Shown one piece after another: positions 1-9,680 of a stretch of 64,000 nucleotides of DNA. Source of the stretch: Exiguobacterium artemiae 255-15 (GTDB lineage Bacteria; Bacillota; Bacilli; Exiguobacteriales; Exiguobacteriaceae); the NCBI RefSeq assembly GCF_000019905.1, contig NC_010556.1:2692001-2756000 (forward strand), read 5' to 3'. The notes beneath the pieces were generated by a model, which saw only the letters and a list, made by a program, of their open reading frames with translations, was not told where the DNA came from and searched no databases. Numbering within the stretch: position 1 is the first letter of the stretch; each line of letters opens with the position of its first letter. The translations under genes were made by a program, and so were the position numbers.

Positions 1-2
1 CC

Positions 3-530
3 GATTACCGGGATGTCGAGACACTGAACGCGTATACCGAAAAAGCGGCGCTTAGGGAGACGGAAGCAGACATTTTGGCAGCCATCCGTCAGAAATCCCG
101 CGATAATGCCCGGACACCGATGCAGTGGGACGCTTCACCGCACGCCGGTTTCTCGACAGCGACACCGTGGATTCCGGTTCCTGAAAACCATACCTCGATC
201 AATGTCGAAGCGGCTCTCGCCGACCCGGACTCGGTCTTCTATCATTACAAGCAGCTGATTCACCTGCGCAAACAGTATGACGTCTTGACGAACGGAAGTT
301 ACCGGCTTCTGACACCGGACGATCTCTCGCTTTGGGCGTACGAACGGGCGACCGACGACGAACAACTTCTCGTCCTGTCGAACTTTTACGGCACGGACCG
401 TCCGTTCACGTTACCGGACGAGTGGCTCGACTATCAGGTATTGATTCAGAACTATCCGGAGGTTTCAGAGAAATCCGGACAGCTTATCTTACGGCCATAC
501 GAATCCGTCATGCTGTACCGGACGGTCTGA
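3..530 (+). CDS. alpha-glucosidase, GH13 (C-terminal part)
   Basis: This is the C-terminal 175 residues of a glycoside hydrolase family 13 enzyme; the reading frame is open to the left edge of the window, so the start and catalytic barrel are missing. The motif SRDNARTPMQWD is typical of oligo-1,6-glucosidase (MalL) and trehalose-6-phosphate hydrolase (TreA/TreC), followed by the small C-terminal beta domain (residues about 90-175, ending PYESVMLYRTV). These cytoplasmic enzymes release glucose or glucose 6-phosphate from alpha-linked disaccharides. The catalytic residues that would separate MalL from TreA lie outside the window, so the substrate cannot be decided here. A terminator follows directly. 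Confidence 0.85.
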   Translation, partial: DYRDVETLNAYTEKAALRETEADILAAIRQKSRDNARTPMQWDASPHAGFSTATPWIPVPENHTSINVEAALADPDSVFYHYKQLIHLRKQYDVLTNGSYRLLTPDDLSLWAYERATDDEQLLVLSNFYGTDRPFTLPDEWLDYQVLIQNYPEVSEKSGQLILRPYESVMLYRTV

Positions 531-536
531 CTACAC

Positions 537-575
537 AAAACCCCGCACTCTCAATGAGAATGCGGGGTTTTTCTT
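537..575. terminator. intrinsic terminator
   Basis: A GC-rich hairpin with arms CCCCGCA and TGCGGGG is flanked by A and T runs on the two sides. It lies between two convergent genes and probably stops transcription from both. Confidence 0.85.
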
Positions 576-589
576 ACATGCAGTGATCT

Positions 590-1948
590 TTAGGATACGC
601 GCCGGTTAGCTTCCTCCCGTTTCAGCTGTTCGCGGAACAGCCTTGTTTCCGCAATGACGACACCGGACAGACCAATCAAACCGATCAAGTTCGGAATGGC
701 CATCAGTCCGTTGAAAACATCGGAAATCGCCCAGACCATATTCAAGTTCGTCGTCATCGCCCCAAGTCCCGCGACGAGAACAAACAGAACCCGGTACGGT
801 AAAATCGACTTTTGACCAAACAGGTAATAGATCGATTTTTCTCCGTAGTAGGACCATCCGAGGACGGTCGAGAAGGCGAACATGACAAGACCAATTGTCA
901 CGATATACTTCCCGGCCGGTCCAAGGAACACTTCAAAGCTGGCGGTCGTCAATTCGACCCCTTCGAGCTTTTTATCAAGTTGACCACCCATGACGAGCGT
1001 CAATCCGGTCATCGAACAGACGACAAGTGTATCAAGGAAAACCTGTGTCATCGAGACGAGTGCCTGCCGTCCCGGAAAATCCGTTTTCGCAGCAGCGGCG
1101 GCAATAGGTGCAGAACCGAGACCCGCTTCATTCGAGAAGACTCCGCGGGCGACCCCGTAACGAATTGCGGCACCAATGGCACCACCCGTAATCGCTTCGT
1201 TCGAGAACGTACTGCTGAAGATCGTCGCGAGTGCTCCAGGAATCAGATCAAAGTTCATGACCATGATGAGGAGTCCGCTTCCGACATAAAAGAAAATCAT
1301 GAACGGTACAAAGTAACTGACGACTCTCCCGATTGATTTGACCCCACCGAGAATGACGACCCCCGTCGCCACCATCAGGACAATCCCCGTTACATACAAC
1401 GGCACGTCGAACGTTGATTTCATCGCCAGCGCAACCGAGTTGGTCTGAACACCGTTTCCGATTCCGAAGGCGGCGAGCGACGCGAACGCGGCAAACAACA
1501 CGCCGAGCCATTTTTGTTTTAATCCCCGCTCGAGATAGTACATCGGCCCCCCGGCCATCTGTCCTTTCTCATCAACGACCCGGTACTTGACGGCAAGAAT
1601 CGCCTCGGCATATTTCGTCGCCATCCCGAACAATCCGGATAACCACATCCAGACGATCGCGCCCGGTCCCCCGAGGACGACGGCTGTCGCAACTCCGACG
1701 ATATTCCCCGTACCGACCGTCGCTGCGAGTGCCGTCATTAAAGCTTGAAAATGGCTGATGTCCCCTTCCGACGTATCGTCCTGATGTTTCGAGAATGCCA
1801 GTTTCAAGGCATACGGAAGTTTGGTGATCTGAATGAATCCGAGTCGTATCGTCAAGTAAATCCCCGTACCGACCAAAAAGATGAGCAACGGCGGACCCCA
1901 GACGAAATCCGATACCGCACCAATCCAATCACTGAACGATGTTCCCAT
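590..1948 (-). CDS. sodium:alanine/glycine symporter (AGCS family)
   Basis: This 452-residue polytopic membrane protein belongs to the alanine or glycine:cation symporter family (AlsT/AgcS, Pfam Na_Ala_symp). It has about ten hydrophobic segments and family motifs including GTGNIVGVATAV near residue 85, MAGGPMYYLERGL and FSNEAGLGSAPIAAAAA. It is expected to import small neutral amino acids with sodium. The start chosen is the ATG (MGTSFSDW) because AGGAGG lies 8 bases upstream; a TTG six codons earlier would bury that ribosome binding site inside the gene. It is monocistronic, with a convergent terminator downstream. The exact substrate cannot be told from sequence. Confidence 0.9.
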   Translation of the reverse strand: MGTSFSDWIGAVSDFVWGPPLLIFLVGTGIYLTIRLGFIQITKLPYALKLAFSKHQDDTSEGDISHFQALMTALAATVGTGNIVGVATAVVLGGPGAIVWMWLSGLFGMATKYAEAILAVKYRVVDEKGQMAGGPMYYLERGLKQKWLGVLFAAFASLAAFGIGNGVQTNSVALAMKSTFDVPLYVTGIVLMVATGVVILGGVKSIGRVVSYFVPFMIFFYVGSGLLIMVMNFDLIPGALATIFSSTFSNEAITGGAIGAAIRYGVARGVFSNEAGLGSAPIAAAAAKTDFPGRQALVSMTQVFLDTLVVCSMTGLTLVMGGQLDKKLEGVELTTASFEVFLGPAGKYIVTIGLVMFAFSTVLGWSYYGEKSIYYLFGQKSILPYRVLFVLVAGLGAMTTNLNMVWAISDVFNGLMAIPNLIGLIGLSGVVIAETRLFREQLKREEANRRVS

Positions 1949-2080
1949 TCTAATCCCCTCCTTCAATCTATTATGTACTTTTCTATTTTTTCAGAATTTA
2001 CAGATAACTGTCAATGATTAATTTTTTGTGCAGACGATTGTTCTCTTATATTCTTATATTTTTTTTACTGCTCATTAAAA

Positions 2081-2121
2081 AGCAATCATCCGTCCGGAGT
2101 AATCCGGGAGACGATTGCTTC
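2081..2121 (-). terminator. intrinsic terminator of the lipoprotein gene
   Basis: On the minus strand the arms GCAATCGTC and GATGATTGC enclose a long imperfect hairpin followed by TTTTT, just after the stop of the lipoprotein gene. Confidence 0.75.
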
Positions 2122-2140
2122 TTTAGGTAAATCAGATTTT

Positions 2141-2950
2141 TTATTGATTACCGTTCGGCAATTCCTGTGCATTTTTAGCTTCTTTCGGCAACTCAATTGA
2201 TTTAATATCATTGAATTTCGAGAACGTTGATTCGTTTTTCATTGTAAACTCTGTTCCTTCTTGAATCTCGAACGCCATTTCCATATCCAATGTTTTTGGA
2301 TAATACGTTTTCGCATCATACGTCATCGAGTATTCCATCTTTTTATAATCGACTTGATCCATGACATCTTTCATCTGCGCAAGTTGTCCCGACTGTTCGA
2401 GCGAATCCTTCATGAACGCTTTTAGTTGATCGCCCTTTAGATCAACATCAATTTGATAGACATCGCCCTCTTTTTTCATCGTCCAATTATCTTTATATTT
2501 TTTGAGCAACTTCAGGCTTTGTTCAGTTGAGGCTGATGTCTCCATGTTTTTCAACATATCCCCTAGTTCTGCTGTATCTTGAACTAACCATTGCCCGGCT
2601 TGTGATATATACATTTTGTCATCGACTAAATACAATTCTGTGTCTACGTCAGTGCCATCTTCAGCATTTTTCATCGTCATTTTCTGATACATCGTTATTG
2701 GTTTTTGGATAATGTCTGCCGAAACCTTCTGACTCATCGGCATTCCGCCAATTTCAGACGTCATGTCACTGTCCATATGAAACGACTTGATGTTCTCTTG
2801 GGCACTGGATGCTTTTTTCAGCAACTCCGTATTCGAAAGCTGTTTCGATCCAGTCTCTCCTTGACCATCTTCTATCGTCTGGTCATTACATCCTGCCAGC
2901 CCAATTGTCGCCGTGAGGAGACCGACTGTCATCCACCTTGTCTTCTTCAT
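2141..2950 (-). CDS. secreted lipoprotein, LolA/LppX-like fold (DUF6612-type)
   Basis: This 269-residue lipoprotein has a clear signal peptide ending in the lipobox LAGC (Cys about 21), so it should be anchored to the outer face of the membrane. The rest reads as an amphipathic beta-sheet protein with patterns such as YQKMTMKN, MYISQAGQWLV and MEYSMTYDAKTYYPKTLDMEM, typical of Bacillales lipoproteins annotated DUF6612 or LppX/LolA-like. Their function is not well established; a role in binding lipid or peptide is a guess. The start is the second ATG (MKKTRW), 7 bases after AGGAGG. It stands alone with its own terminator. Confidence 0.75.
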   Translation of the reverse strand: MKKTRWMTVGLLTATIGLAGCNDQTIEDGQGETGSKQLSNTELLKKASSAQENIKSFHMDSDMTSEIGGMPMSQKVSADIIQKPITMYQKMTMKNAEDGTDVDTELYLVDDKMYISQAGQWLVQDTAELGDMLKNMETSASTEQSLKLLKKYKDNWTMKKEGDVYQIDVDLKGDQLKAFMKDSLEQSGQLAQMKDVMDQVDYKKMEYSMTYDAKTYYPKTLDMEMAFEIQEGTEFTMKNESTFSKFNDIKSIELPKEAKNAQELPNGNQ

Positions 2951-3101
2951 CGTCATTCCTCCTTGAAATTGATTATCTTTATTTACGACTTATCACTGGA
3001 AAATGTTTCAAAACCATTTCTTATACTATTACCGTTCTGACTCTTTTTTACTCATCAAACTGAACGTCCCTTTGCCAAACGTAAAGTTTCTTTGATGATT
3101 C

Positions 3102-3139
3102 TTAACAAAACTTTACATCGGTCAAATGTGCGTTTTACA
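3102..3139 (+). promoter_or_regulatory. probable PhoP (Pho box) site
   Basis: Four hexamers lie at 10-12 base spacing: TTAACA (3102), TTTACA (3112), a weaker TCAAAT (3122) and TTTACA (3134). This matches the B. subtilis PhoP pattern of TT(A/T/C)ACA repeats with about 11-base periodicity, and it is 65-100 bases upstream of an alkaline phosphatase gene. A possible -10 (TAGAGT, 3149) follows. Phosphate-starvation control is inferred. Confidence 0.7.
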
Positions 3140-3204
3140 CTCCAACGCTAGAGTTAGTCCTGTAGATCTGAACCGTACTCATTTTCCTGAAGGAGGAACC
3201 ATTC

Positions 3205-4563
3205 ATGACCTTGAAACGAATCATTCCTGTCCTAGCTTTATCGACCCTTTCCTTAAGCACGATGGTCTCGATGAACGATGCCGAAGCAAAAACGAAGCAC
3301 GCGAAATCACCGGAAATCCGGAACGTCATCTTCCTGATCGGAGACGGGATGGGCGTCTCGTATACATCAGCCCATCGTTACTTAAAGAATGACCCTTCGA
3401 CGCCACTGGCCGAAAAAACGGCGTTCGATCAGTATCTCGTCGGACAACAGATGACGTATCCGGAAGATCCGCAACAAAACGTCACGGACTCCGCTTCTGC
3501 CGCGACGGCGATGTCATCCGGCGTCAAAACATACAATGCGGCGATTGCGGTCGACAATGATAAATCGGAAGTTAAGACGGTTCTCGAAGCAGCGAAAGAA
3601 CGCGGAAAATCCACGGGTCTCGTCGCAACATCGGAAATCACGCACGCAACGCCGGCTTCGTTCGGCGCACACGATGAGAACCGGAAAAATATGAATGCAA
3701 TTGCCGACGATTACTTTAAGGAACGGGTCAACGGTAATCATAAGATTGATGTCCTCCTCGGTGGCGGAAAATCCAACTTCGTCCGACCGGACGTCGACTT
3801 GACGAAGTCGTTTAAAAAAGACGGCTACAGTTACGTCACGAATCTGGATCAACTGCAGACAGATCAAAACAAGCAGGTCCTCGGTCTGTTTGCAGACGGC
3901 GGACTGCCGAAGCGCATCGACCGTGAAAACACGGTTCCGTCCCTTGAGAAGATGACGAACTCCGCCATCAAACGTCTTGATTCCAACAAAAAAGGCTTTT
4001 TCCTGATGGTCGAAGGCAGTCAGATCGACTGGGCCGGTCATGACAATGACATCGTCGGAGCGATGAGCGAAATGGAAGACTTCGAACGCGCCTTTAAAGC
4101 GGCAATTGCTTTCGCGAAAAAAGACAAGCATACACTCGTCGTCGCGACGGCCGATCATTCGACCGGCGGTTATTCAATCGGCGCGGACGGAATTTATAAC
4201 TGGTTCGCCGAGCCTATCAAAGCGGCGAAAAAGACACCGGACTTCATGGCGGAAAAAATTATCAACGGAGCGGATGTCCGTCAGACGTTGACGACGTATA
4301 TCGACCAAAAGAAACTTGCCTTGACGGAAGACGAAATCGGATCCGTCATTCGTGCAGCGGAGTCGCAGAAACTGCTTGATATCGATAATGCCATCGAAGC
4401 GATCTTTAATGAACGGTCACATACCGGCTGGACGACAGGCGGACATACCGGGGAGGATGTTCCGGTCTATGCCTTCGGTCCCGCGAAGGAACGATTCGCC
4501 GGACAAGTCGATAATACGGATCACGCCAAAATCATATTCGACTTGCTGAAGTCAAAGAAATAA
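3205..4563 (+). CDS. alkaline phosphatase (PhoA family)
   Basis: This 452-residue secreted enzyme removes phosphate from organic phosphomonoesters outside the membrane. A signal peptide (about residues 1-29, ending DAEA) is followed by the metal-binding start LIGDGMGVS, the active-site serine in NVTDSASAATAMSSG, the metal ligands in VEGSQIDWAGHDND and ATADHSTGGY, and the late HTGEDVPVYAFGP motif. All key family residues seem present. The ATG lies 9 bases after AAGGAGG. The Pho box upstream suggests induction by low phosphate. It forms a likely two-gene operon with the lipoprotein gene 10 bases downstream. Confidence 0.95.
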   Translation: MTLKRIIPVLALSTLSLSTMVSMNDAEAKTKHAKSPEIRNVIFLIGDGMGVSYTSAHRYLKNDPSTPLAEKTAFDQYLVGQQMTYPEDPQQNVTDSASAATAMSSGVKTYNAAIAVDNDKSEVKTVLEAAKERGKSTGLVATSEITHATPASFGAHDENRKNMNAIADDYFKERVNGNHKIDVLLGGGKSNFVRPDVDLTKSFKKDGYSYVTNLDQLQTDQNKQVLGLFADGGLPKRIDRENTVPSLEKMTNSAIKRLDSNKKGFFLMVEGSQIDWAGHDNDIVGAMSEMEDFERAFKAAIAFAKKDKHTLVVATADHSTGGYSIGADGIYNWFAEPIKAAKKTPDFMAEKIINGADVRQTLTTYIDQKKLALTEDEIGSVIRAAESQKLLDIDNAIEAIFNERSHTGWTTGGHTGEDVPVYAFGPAKERFAGQVDNTDHAKIIFDLLKSKK

Positions 4564-4573
4564 GGAGTCTTTC

Positions 4574-5212
4574 ATGAAACAATTAGTTGTTCTCCTGACG
4601 CTCGGAACGATTCTTTCCGGTTGCGGGAATCCGGTCCAAGAGGCAAAACAACCGGTGTCCCTTCCAAAACAGGAGCAGGTATCGATTGAAAAAACAGCCG
4701 CTTACGTCCCGAATCCGCAATTACCGGATGACCGGAAACTGACGAAAGTCGACGCATCAATTGCCGATGACAAAGGTGAATTGACATTAAAACAGTTTGT
4801 CCGTCCGGATGTAACACGTACGATCGGACCGATCAGGATGAAAGTCGAAGAAGTCAAAGTATTCCATGCCCGTCCGAGTTACGGGATGATTGACTTCTTT
4901 CACGGTTTCACCCATGACGAATCCTTTGATCTCGTCAAGACACGGGTAACGATTACGAATACGGGTAATGAGCCGGTCACATTTAATCCCGTCGCTCACT
5001 TTAAACTCGATACCAAGATCGAGAAGACGATCGAGGATGATATCTATCTTGAGTCGCTCGCTGCAACCTATGCTCCGGATGAAACACGGAGCGGAAACTT
5101 CGGATTCATCCTCGAACAACCGCTCTCCTACGTCGACTGGTTGACGAGTGACGTCCTGAGTACGAAACGTGATGTCCTTGGAAAAGGTTCGTCCCTTTCT
5201 TTGCGCTTATAA
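4574..5212 (+). CDS. lipoprotein downstream of alkaline phosphatase
   Basis: This 212-residue lipoprotein has a short signal peptide with lipobox LSGC (Cys about 17). The mature part has a disordered linker to about residue 60, then a beta-sandwich-like region with FDLVKTRVTITNTGNEPVTFNP, which resembles the DUF4352/telokin-like immunoglobulin folds of bacterial surface proteins. The function is unknown. It starts 10 bases after the phosphatase stop and shares its promoter and terminator, so it is probably made under phosphate starvation too. A link to the phosphatase's retention or to phosphate scavenging is only an inference from position. Confidence 0.75.
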   Translation: MKQLVVLLTLGTILSGCGNPVQEAKQPVSLPKQEQVSIEKTAAYVPNPQLPDDRKLTKVDASIADDKGELTLKQFVRPDVTRTIGPIRMKVEEVKVFHARPSYGMIDFFHGFTHDESFDLVKTRVTITNTGNEPVTFNPVAHFKLDTKIEKTIEDDIYLESLAATYAPDETRSGNFGFILEQPLSYVDWLTSDVLSTKRDVLGKGSSLSLRL

Positions 5213-5226
5213 TGCTAAAAGACCAA

Positions 5227-5272
5227 AAGACGATCCCTTCCTGTTTTACCGGAAAGGATCGTCTTCTTTTTT
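5227..5272. terminator. bidirectional intrinsic terminator
   Basis: Arms AAGACGATCC and GGATCGTCTT flank a loop containing a smaller hairpin, with T runs readable on both strands. It serves the phosphatase operon and the convergent GGDEF-EAL gene. Confidence 0.9.
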
Positions 5273-7907
5273 AGTAAAGAGCCGGGATTTGTTCTGCCGG
5301 CATCGGCCGGCCAAAGTAATACCCTTGCATCCGCGAGCATTCCAACCGGTTCAGGACGTTGACCTGTTCAAGTGTCTCGACACCTTCGGCGATGACTTCA
5401 AGATGAAGCGACTTCGCTAAGTGAATGATGGACGAAATCATCGAGTAACCGGTCGTTGCCGGCTGGATTTTTTCGACGAACTCACGCGGAATCTTTAATG
5501 TGTCGATCGGGAAATCCGCCAACCGCGATAAGGACGAGTAACCGGTTCCGAAATCATCAATCGAAATCGTGAAGCCGAGGTCCTTCAGACGATTCATCGT
5601 CAAGACGGTCTCTTCGATGTCTTCAACGGCTGAGACTTCCGTGATTTCAAGATCAATCCGGGTCGGATCGACTTTTGTTTCTTCGATCAGCCGAATCAAC
5701 GTCAGGACGAACGTCGGATGATGAAACTGTTGCATCGAAACATTGAGTCCGACTTTTAAGTTCAGACCGTCATCCTGCCACTGTTTTGCCTGTAAAAATC
5801 CTTCGCGCAAGACCCATTCCCCGAGCCGGATAATCATCCCGGCTTCTTCCGCCATCGGAATAAAATCGTTTGGTGTAATCATTCCGAGTTCCGGATGATT
5901 CCAGCGGATCAGTCCTTCAACGCCGACCATCTTGTACGTGACCGTATCGACTTGCGGCTGATAATGTAAAATCAACTGATTGGTTTCGATAGCAATCGGC
6001 AGCTCCGACTCGAGTCGCAAGCGGTAGGACGCTTTTTCGGCAATATCTTCAAAGAAGATAATAGATTTGCCGCCACCCGTTTTCGCCTGATACATCGCAA
6101 GATCGGCCTGCTTCAATAACGTCACGACATGTTTTTCCGACGTCCGCCGGCAGCTGACCGCTCCAATACTTGGATTGGAAATCAATTCGATTCCTTCAAT
6201 CGCATACGTTCGTTTTAAATCATCCAGCAGACGGGCCGTACGGCATCTCGCCTGATCATCCGACGTGACATTCCGCAGGATGACAGTAAACTCGTCTCCT
6301 CCTTGCCGGGCAACGAGATCGTCCGGTTCGGCGGCTTCTTGGAGGCGTTTTGCCACTTGAATCAGTAACTGATCCCCGACATGGTGACCAAACGAATCAT
6401 TGACGAGTTTAAAGTCGTCGAGATCAATGAAACAGAGGACGATCGTCTCATCGGCTTGTTCCGTTTCGATTAAATGGTGCAACACTTCTTCAAAGTAAGT
6501 CCGGTTGATGGCACCGGTCAAATGATCATAATAGGCAAGCCGGCGAATCTTTAATTCATTTTCCCTAATTGTCGTGATATCCTGACCAATCCCGTACATT
6601 CCGACGAACCGGTCCCGGACGCGAATCGGAATGTTGGTTACGTTCAGCAACACATCCGGACCGCCGGATTTTTGGAAAATAGTTTCAAATTGCTGTGCTG
6701 TCGCCTTGTCTGTCGACGTCTGTTGCCATGTCGTGAACTGACGATACGTTTTACCGACTAACTCTTCCGCATGCTGCTCCGTTAATTTTTCAAAAGACGG
6801 ATTCGCGCTCTCAATCCGTCCTTTCAGATCAAGGGAATAGACGGCATCCGGATGGTACGTGAACAACGACTTGTAGCGTTCTTCACTGACTTCCAGCTCA
6901 TCCGCCTTTTCATGAATTTCCTGAATCAGTTCCTGGTGACTTAAAATCATCAGAATCTGGCGGACTAAAATCAGAAGAATCGTGACAGCACAACCAATCA
7001 TCAACCCGTTTAAGGCTTCGTCCCGACGCGCATAGAAAGCCATCGTCAAAAACAGCAGAATAACCAGTAAATACGGTAAAAATAACTTTCCGACCTGCAC
7101 TTTTATCCGTTGTTTCGACTGTCTGTCTTCTTTTGAATCTACCGGACTAACGATATGCCCCGAGACACCGATCATCAGTAATCCAAGGATGAATAACGGG
7201 TCAATCAACCGGATCGCATTGTCTCCACTGACGGTCGTCATATAGACAAATAACGTGTCCGCTCCAACCTGAAGTAACAGTCCGGCAAATAGAAACTGAA
7301 ACAAGCGCCGCCGTTCGTACCACTCTTTTTTCTCGAACAGATAATAAATACTGATCATACAAAATAACAAAACGATGTCGCACAACGGATAAGCAAAGGC
7401 TAACATCACCTCGGCGTTCGATGCGAACGGTGTATCAAACAACGGCCGGATCAGGAAATACCAACTGTACGTGACCGCCACCGTCATGACGATGGCAATA
7501 TCAAAAATAAAGCTGAGCAACCGATTTTTCGTAACGTGCCGGTGAATTAAATGAATGAAGGCGATTAAAAAGAAAACAGACTGCAAAACATAAAAAATAT
7601 CTGATACACCGGGAAACGGTACGTCGACTTGCAGGATGTTTTCATAGGTCAACCAGATGATTTCCGCAATCAGATAACTGCCAATCCCGCAGGCCAGGTA
7701 CAGAAAAAACCGCCCTTCCTGCTGATTCGGATCTCGTTGCGCCCGAACCAACAGGATGGTCGCGAACAGACAGCCGAAAATCGAGAATAAGTTACTTCCC
7801 CAAGACACCCATTCTGATTGCTGATTAAAAACAAGGAGCCAAATATAATATCCCGCAATGAATCCGACGATTCCAGGCAGATAATACGATTTATTCACAC
7901 CACCCAT
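5271..7907 (-). CDS. membrane GGDEF-EAL cyclic-di-GMP protein
   Basis: This 878-residue protein has eight or nine hydrophobic segments (about residues 10-330), a PAS domain (about 340-455), a GGDEF domain (about 465-625) with DHLTGAINR and an intact RQGGDEF active site, and an EAL domain (about 635-875) with EGLIRWNHP, DFGTGYSSLS and IAEGVET. It could both make and break c-di-GMP; the second position of the EAL signature is Gly, but the metal-binding Glu remains. The chosen ATG (MGGVNKSYY) sits 8 bases after GGGAGG; an upstream start would add 25 residues without a binding site. It is probably a membrane or environmental sensor; the signal is unknown. Confidence 0.9.
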   Translation of the reverse strand: MGGVNKSYYLPGIVGFIAGYYIWLLVFNQQSEWVSWGSNLFSIFGCLFATILLVRAQRDPNQQEGRFFLYLACGIGSYLIAEIIWLTYENILQVDVPFPGVSDIFYVLQSVFFLIAFIHLIHRHVTKNRLLSFIFDIAIVMTVAVTYSWYFLIRPLFDTPFASNAEVMLAFAYPLCDIVLLFCMISIYYLFEKKEWYERRRLFQFLFAGLLLQVGADTLFVYMTTVSGDNAIRLIDPLFILGLLMIGVSGHIVSPVDSKEDRQSKQRIKVQVGKLFLPYLLVILLFLTMAFYARRDEALNGLMIGCAVTILLILVRQILMILSHQELIQEIHEKADELEVSEERYKSLFTYHPDAVYSLDLKGRIESANPSFEKLTEQHAEELVGKTYRQFTTWQQTSTDKATAQQFETIFQKSGGPDVLLNVTNIPIRVRDRFVGMYGIGQDITTIRENELKIRRLAYYDHLTGAINRTYFEEVLHHLIETEQADETIVLCFIDLDDFKLVNDSFGHHVGDQLLIQVAKRLQEAAEPDDLVARQGGDEFTVILRNVTSDDQARCRTARLLDDLKRTYAIEGIELISNPSIGAVSCRRTSEKHVVTLLKQADLAMYQAKTGGGKSIIFFEDIAEKASYRLRLESELPIAIETNQLILHYQPQVDTVTYKMVGVEGLIRWNHPELGMITPNDFIPMAEEAGMIIRLGEWVLREGFLQAKQWQDDGLNLKVGLNVSMQQFHHPTFVLTLIRLIEETKVDPTRIDLEITEVSAVEDIEETVLTMNRLKDLGFTISIDDFGTGYSSLSRLADFPIDTLKIPREFVEKIQPATTGYSMISSIIHLAKSLHLEVIAEGVETLEQVNVLNRLECSRMQGYYFGRPMPAEQIPALY

Positions 7908-7982
7908 GGATTGTTTCCTCCCTTTGCGAACAGTCTTTCTCTTTTGATTAGGGATGATGTCAGCGAAGTCCTGCGCCATCAA

Positions 7983-8018
7983 GAAAAAAGAGACCTGTTC
8001 CGTGAAGAAACAGGTCTC
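7983..8018 (-). terminator. terminator of the riboflavin operon
   Basis: Perfect 10-base arms GAGACCTGTT and AACAGGTCTC are followed on the minus strand by TTTTTT, 18 bases after the ribH stop. Confidence 0.9.
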
Positions 8019-8035
8019 AAGACTCAGTTATCTCA

Positions 8036-8494
8036 TTAAATGGTGCGCAGTAAGTTGGCCATTTCAATCGCAGAAACCGCCGCTTCATATCCTTTGTTAC
8101 CGGCTTTTGTTCCCGCACGTTCGACAGCCTGCTCGATCGAATCCGTCGTCAGAACACCAAAGATAATCGGCACGCCTGTTTCCCGTGAGGCGCCGGCGAC
8201 CCCTTTCGCGACTTCGTTGCAAACATAATCATAATGTGATGTCGCGCCGCGGATGACGGCCCCGAGTGTGATGACAGCGTCATAGTTCCCGCTTTTCGCA
8301 AGCTTTTCCGCGACGAGTGGAATCTCGAACGCTCCCGGTACCCACGCCGTGTCGACAGCGTCCGCCGCGACGCCGTGGCGACGGAACGCATCGTTCGCTC
8401 CACCGACTAATTTTGATGTGATCAATTCATTGAATCGTGCTGCGACGATCGCGACGCGCAGTCCTTCACCTGTTAAAAATCCTTCGAATACCAT
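8036..8494 (-). CDS. ribH: 6,7-dimethyl-8-ribityllumazine synthase
   Basis: This 152-residue protein condenses 5-amino-6-ribitylaminouracil with 3,4-dihydroxy-2-butanone 4-phosphate to lumazine, the penultimate step of riboflavin synthesis. Typical motifs are [19 protein letters not shown] and [14 protein letters not shown] with the catalytic His. In Bacillus this protein forms a 60-mer shell around riboflavin synthase. The start MVFEGF is chosen because AGGAGG lies 7 bases upstream. It is the last gene of ribD-ribE-ribBA-ribH, one base from the ribBA stop. Confidence 0.97.
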   Translation of the reverse strand: MVFEGFLTGEGLRVAIVAARFNELITSKLVGGANDAFRRHGVAADAVDTAWVPGAFEIPLVAEKLAKSGNYDAVITLGAVIRGATSHYDYVCNEVAKGVAGASRETGVPIIFGVLTTDSIEQAVERAGTKAGNKGYEAAVSAIEMANLLRTI

Positions 8495-8495
8495 G

Positions 8496-9680
8496 TTAGT
8501 TTCCTCCTTGGATGTCGAGCAAATGCCCGAGTTTCGTTTGTTTCGTCTGCAGATACTGTTTGTTTTCCGGAACCGCCGCAATTTCAAGCGGAACCCGTTC
8601 AAGCACTGTGATCCCTTCGTTTTCCAACGCCTGCTGTTTTTCAGGATTATTTGTCATCAGACGGATTTTCGTGACTCCCAAATCGTGCAACATAGCGGCG
8701 GCAACGGAATAATTGCGTAAGTCTGTCGCATAGCCGAGCGCATGATTTGCTTCGACCGTATCGAGCCCCTGTTCCTGCAACTCATAGGCTTTCAGTTTTG
8801 CCATCAAACCGATGCCGCGTCCTTCCTGCCGCAAGTAAAGAACGGCTCCGCCTTCCTGACCAATCCGTTCCAGTGCCGCGTCGAGTTGTGGACCGCAATC
8901 ACACCGTTTAGAACCGAAGACATCTCCCGTCAGACACTCGGAATGCAGCCGAACGAGCATCCCGTCTTCCGGCTCTCCTGATAAAACGGTCACATGCTCT
9001 TTTTGATCGGGCGTCGTATAACCGAGCATCCGGAATGCGCCATGCACCGCCGGAAGCAGGACGTCCGCTTCCCGTCGGACCGGACGTTCAAGATAGGCAA
9101 CAAGCGCATCGATCGTAATCATCTTCAGCCCGTGGACTTCTTTATACGTCAGCAAATCATCCACACGGGCCATCGTTCCGTCCTCGAGAATAATTTCGCA
9201 AATGACGGTTGCTTCAGCACTTCCCGCAAGACGGGCCAAATCGACACCGGCTTCCGTATGACCGCGTCGTTCGCGAACGCCGCCCTCTTTTGCAATCAAA
9301 GGGAAGATATGACCGGGACGTTTGAATTGTTTAGGCCCGTCCGTCAGCATCCGTTGAATCGTCAAAGCACGTTCCGCGGCACTGATGCCGGTCATCGCGT
9401 CTTCATGATCAATGCTGATCGTAAATGCCGTCCCGTGCGGATCGGTATTGACATCCGTCATCGGGTTCAGCTCAAGGCGTGCTGCAAGTTGCGGGCTGAC
9501 CGGGACACAGACAAGTCCTTTCCCGTACGTGATCATAAAGTTGATCTGTTCCGGTGTCGCATGTTCCGCGAGGAGGATCAGATCTCCTTCATTTTCCCGA
9601 TTTTCATCATCACAGACGATGATCGGACGTCCGTGTTTTAAGTCTTCCACCGCTTCTTCTACAAGATCAAATCCGTTCAT
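8496..9680 (-). CDS. ribBA: bifunctional DHBP synthase / GTP cyclohydrolase II
   Basis: This 394-residue fusion supplies both precursors of riboflavin. The N-terminal half (about 1-205) is 3,4-dihydroxy-2-butanone-4-phosphate synthase with [11 protein letters not shown] and [11 protein letters not shown]; the C-terminal half is GTP cyclohydrolase II with the zinc ligands in [15 protein letters not shown] and the [11 protein letters not shown] motif. The start MNGFDLV is preceded by AGGAGG at 9 bases, and its ATG overlaps the ribE stop in an ATGA, indicating translational coupling. Expression is set by the FMN riboswitch at the head of the operon. Confidence 0.97.
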   Translation of the reverse strand: MNGFDLVEEAVEDLKHGRPIIVCDDENRENEGDLILLAEHATPEQINFMITYGKGLVCVPVSPQLAARLELNPMTDVNTDPHGTAFTISIDHEDAMTGISAAERALTIQRMLTDGPKQFKRPGHIFPLIAKEGGVRERRGHTEAGVDLARLAGSAEATVICEIILEDGTMARVDDLLTYKEVHGLKMITIDALVAYLERPVRREADVLLPAVHGAFRMLGYTTPDQKEHVTVLSGEPEDGMLVRLHSECLTGDVFGSKRCDCGPQLDAALERIGQEGGAVLYLRQEGRGIGLMAKLKAYELQEQGLDTVEANHALGYATDLRNYSVAAAMLHDLGVTKIRLMTNNPEKQQALENEGITVLERVPLEIAAVPENKQYLQTKQTKLGHLLDIQGGN

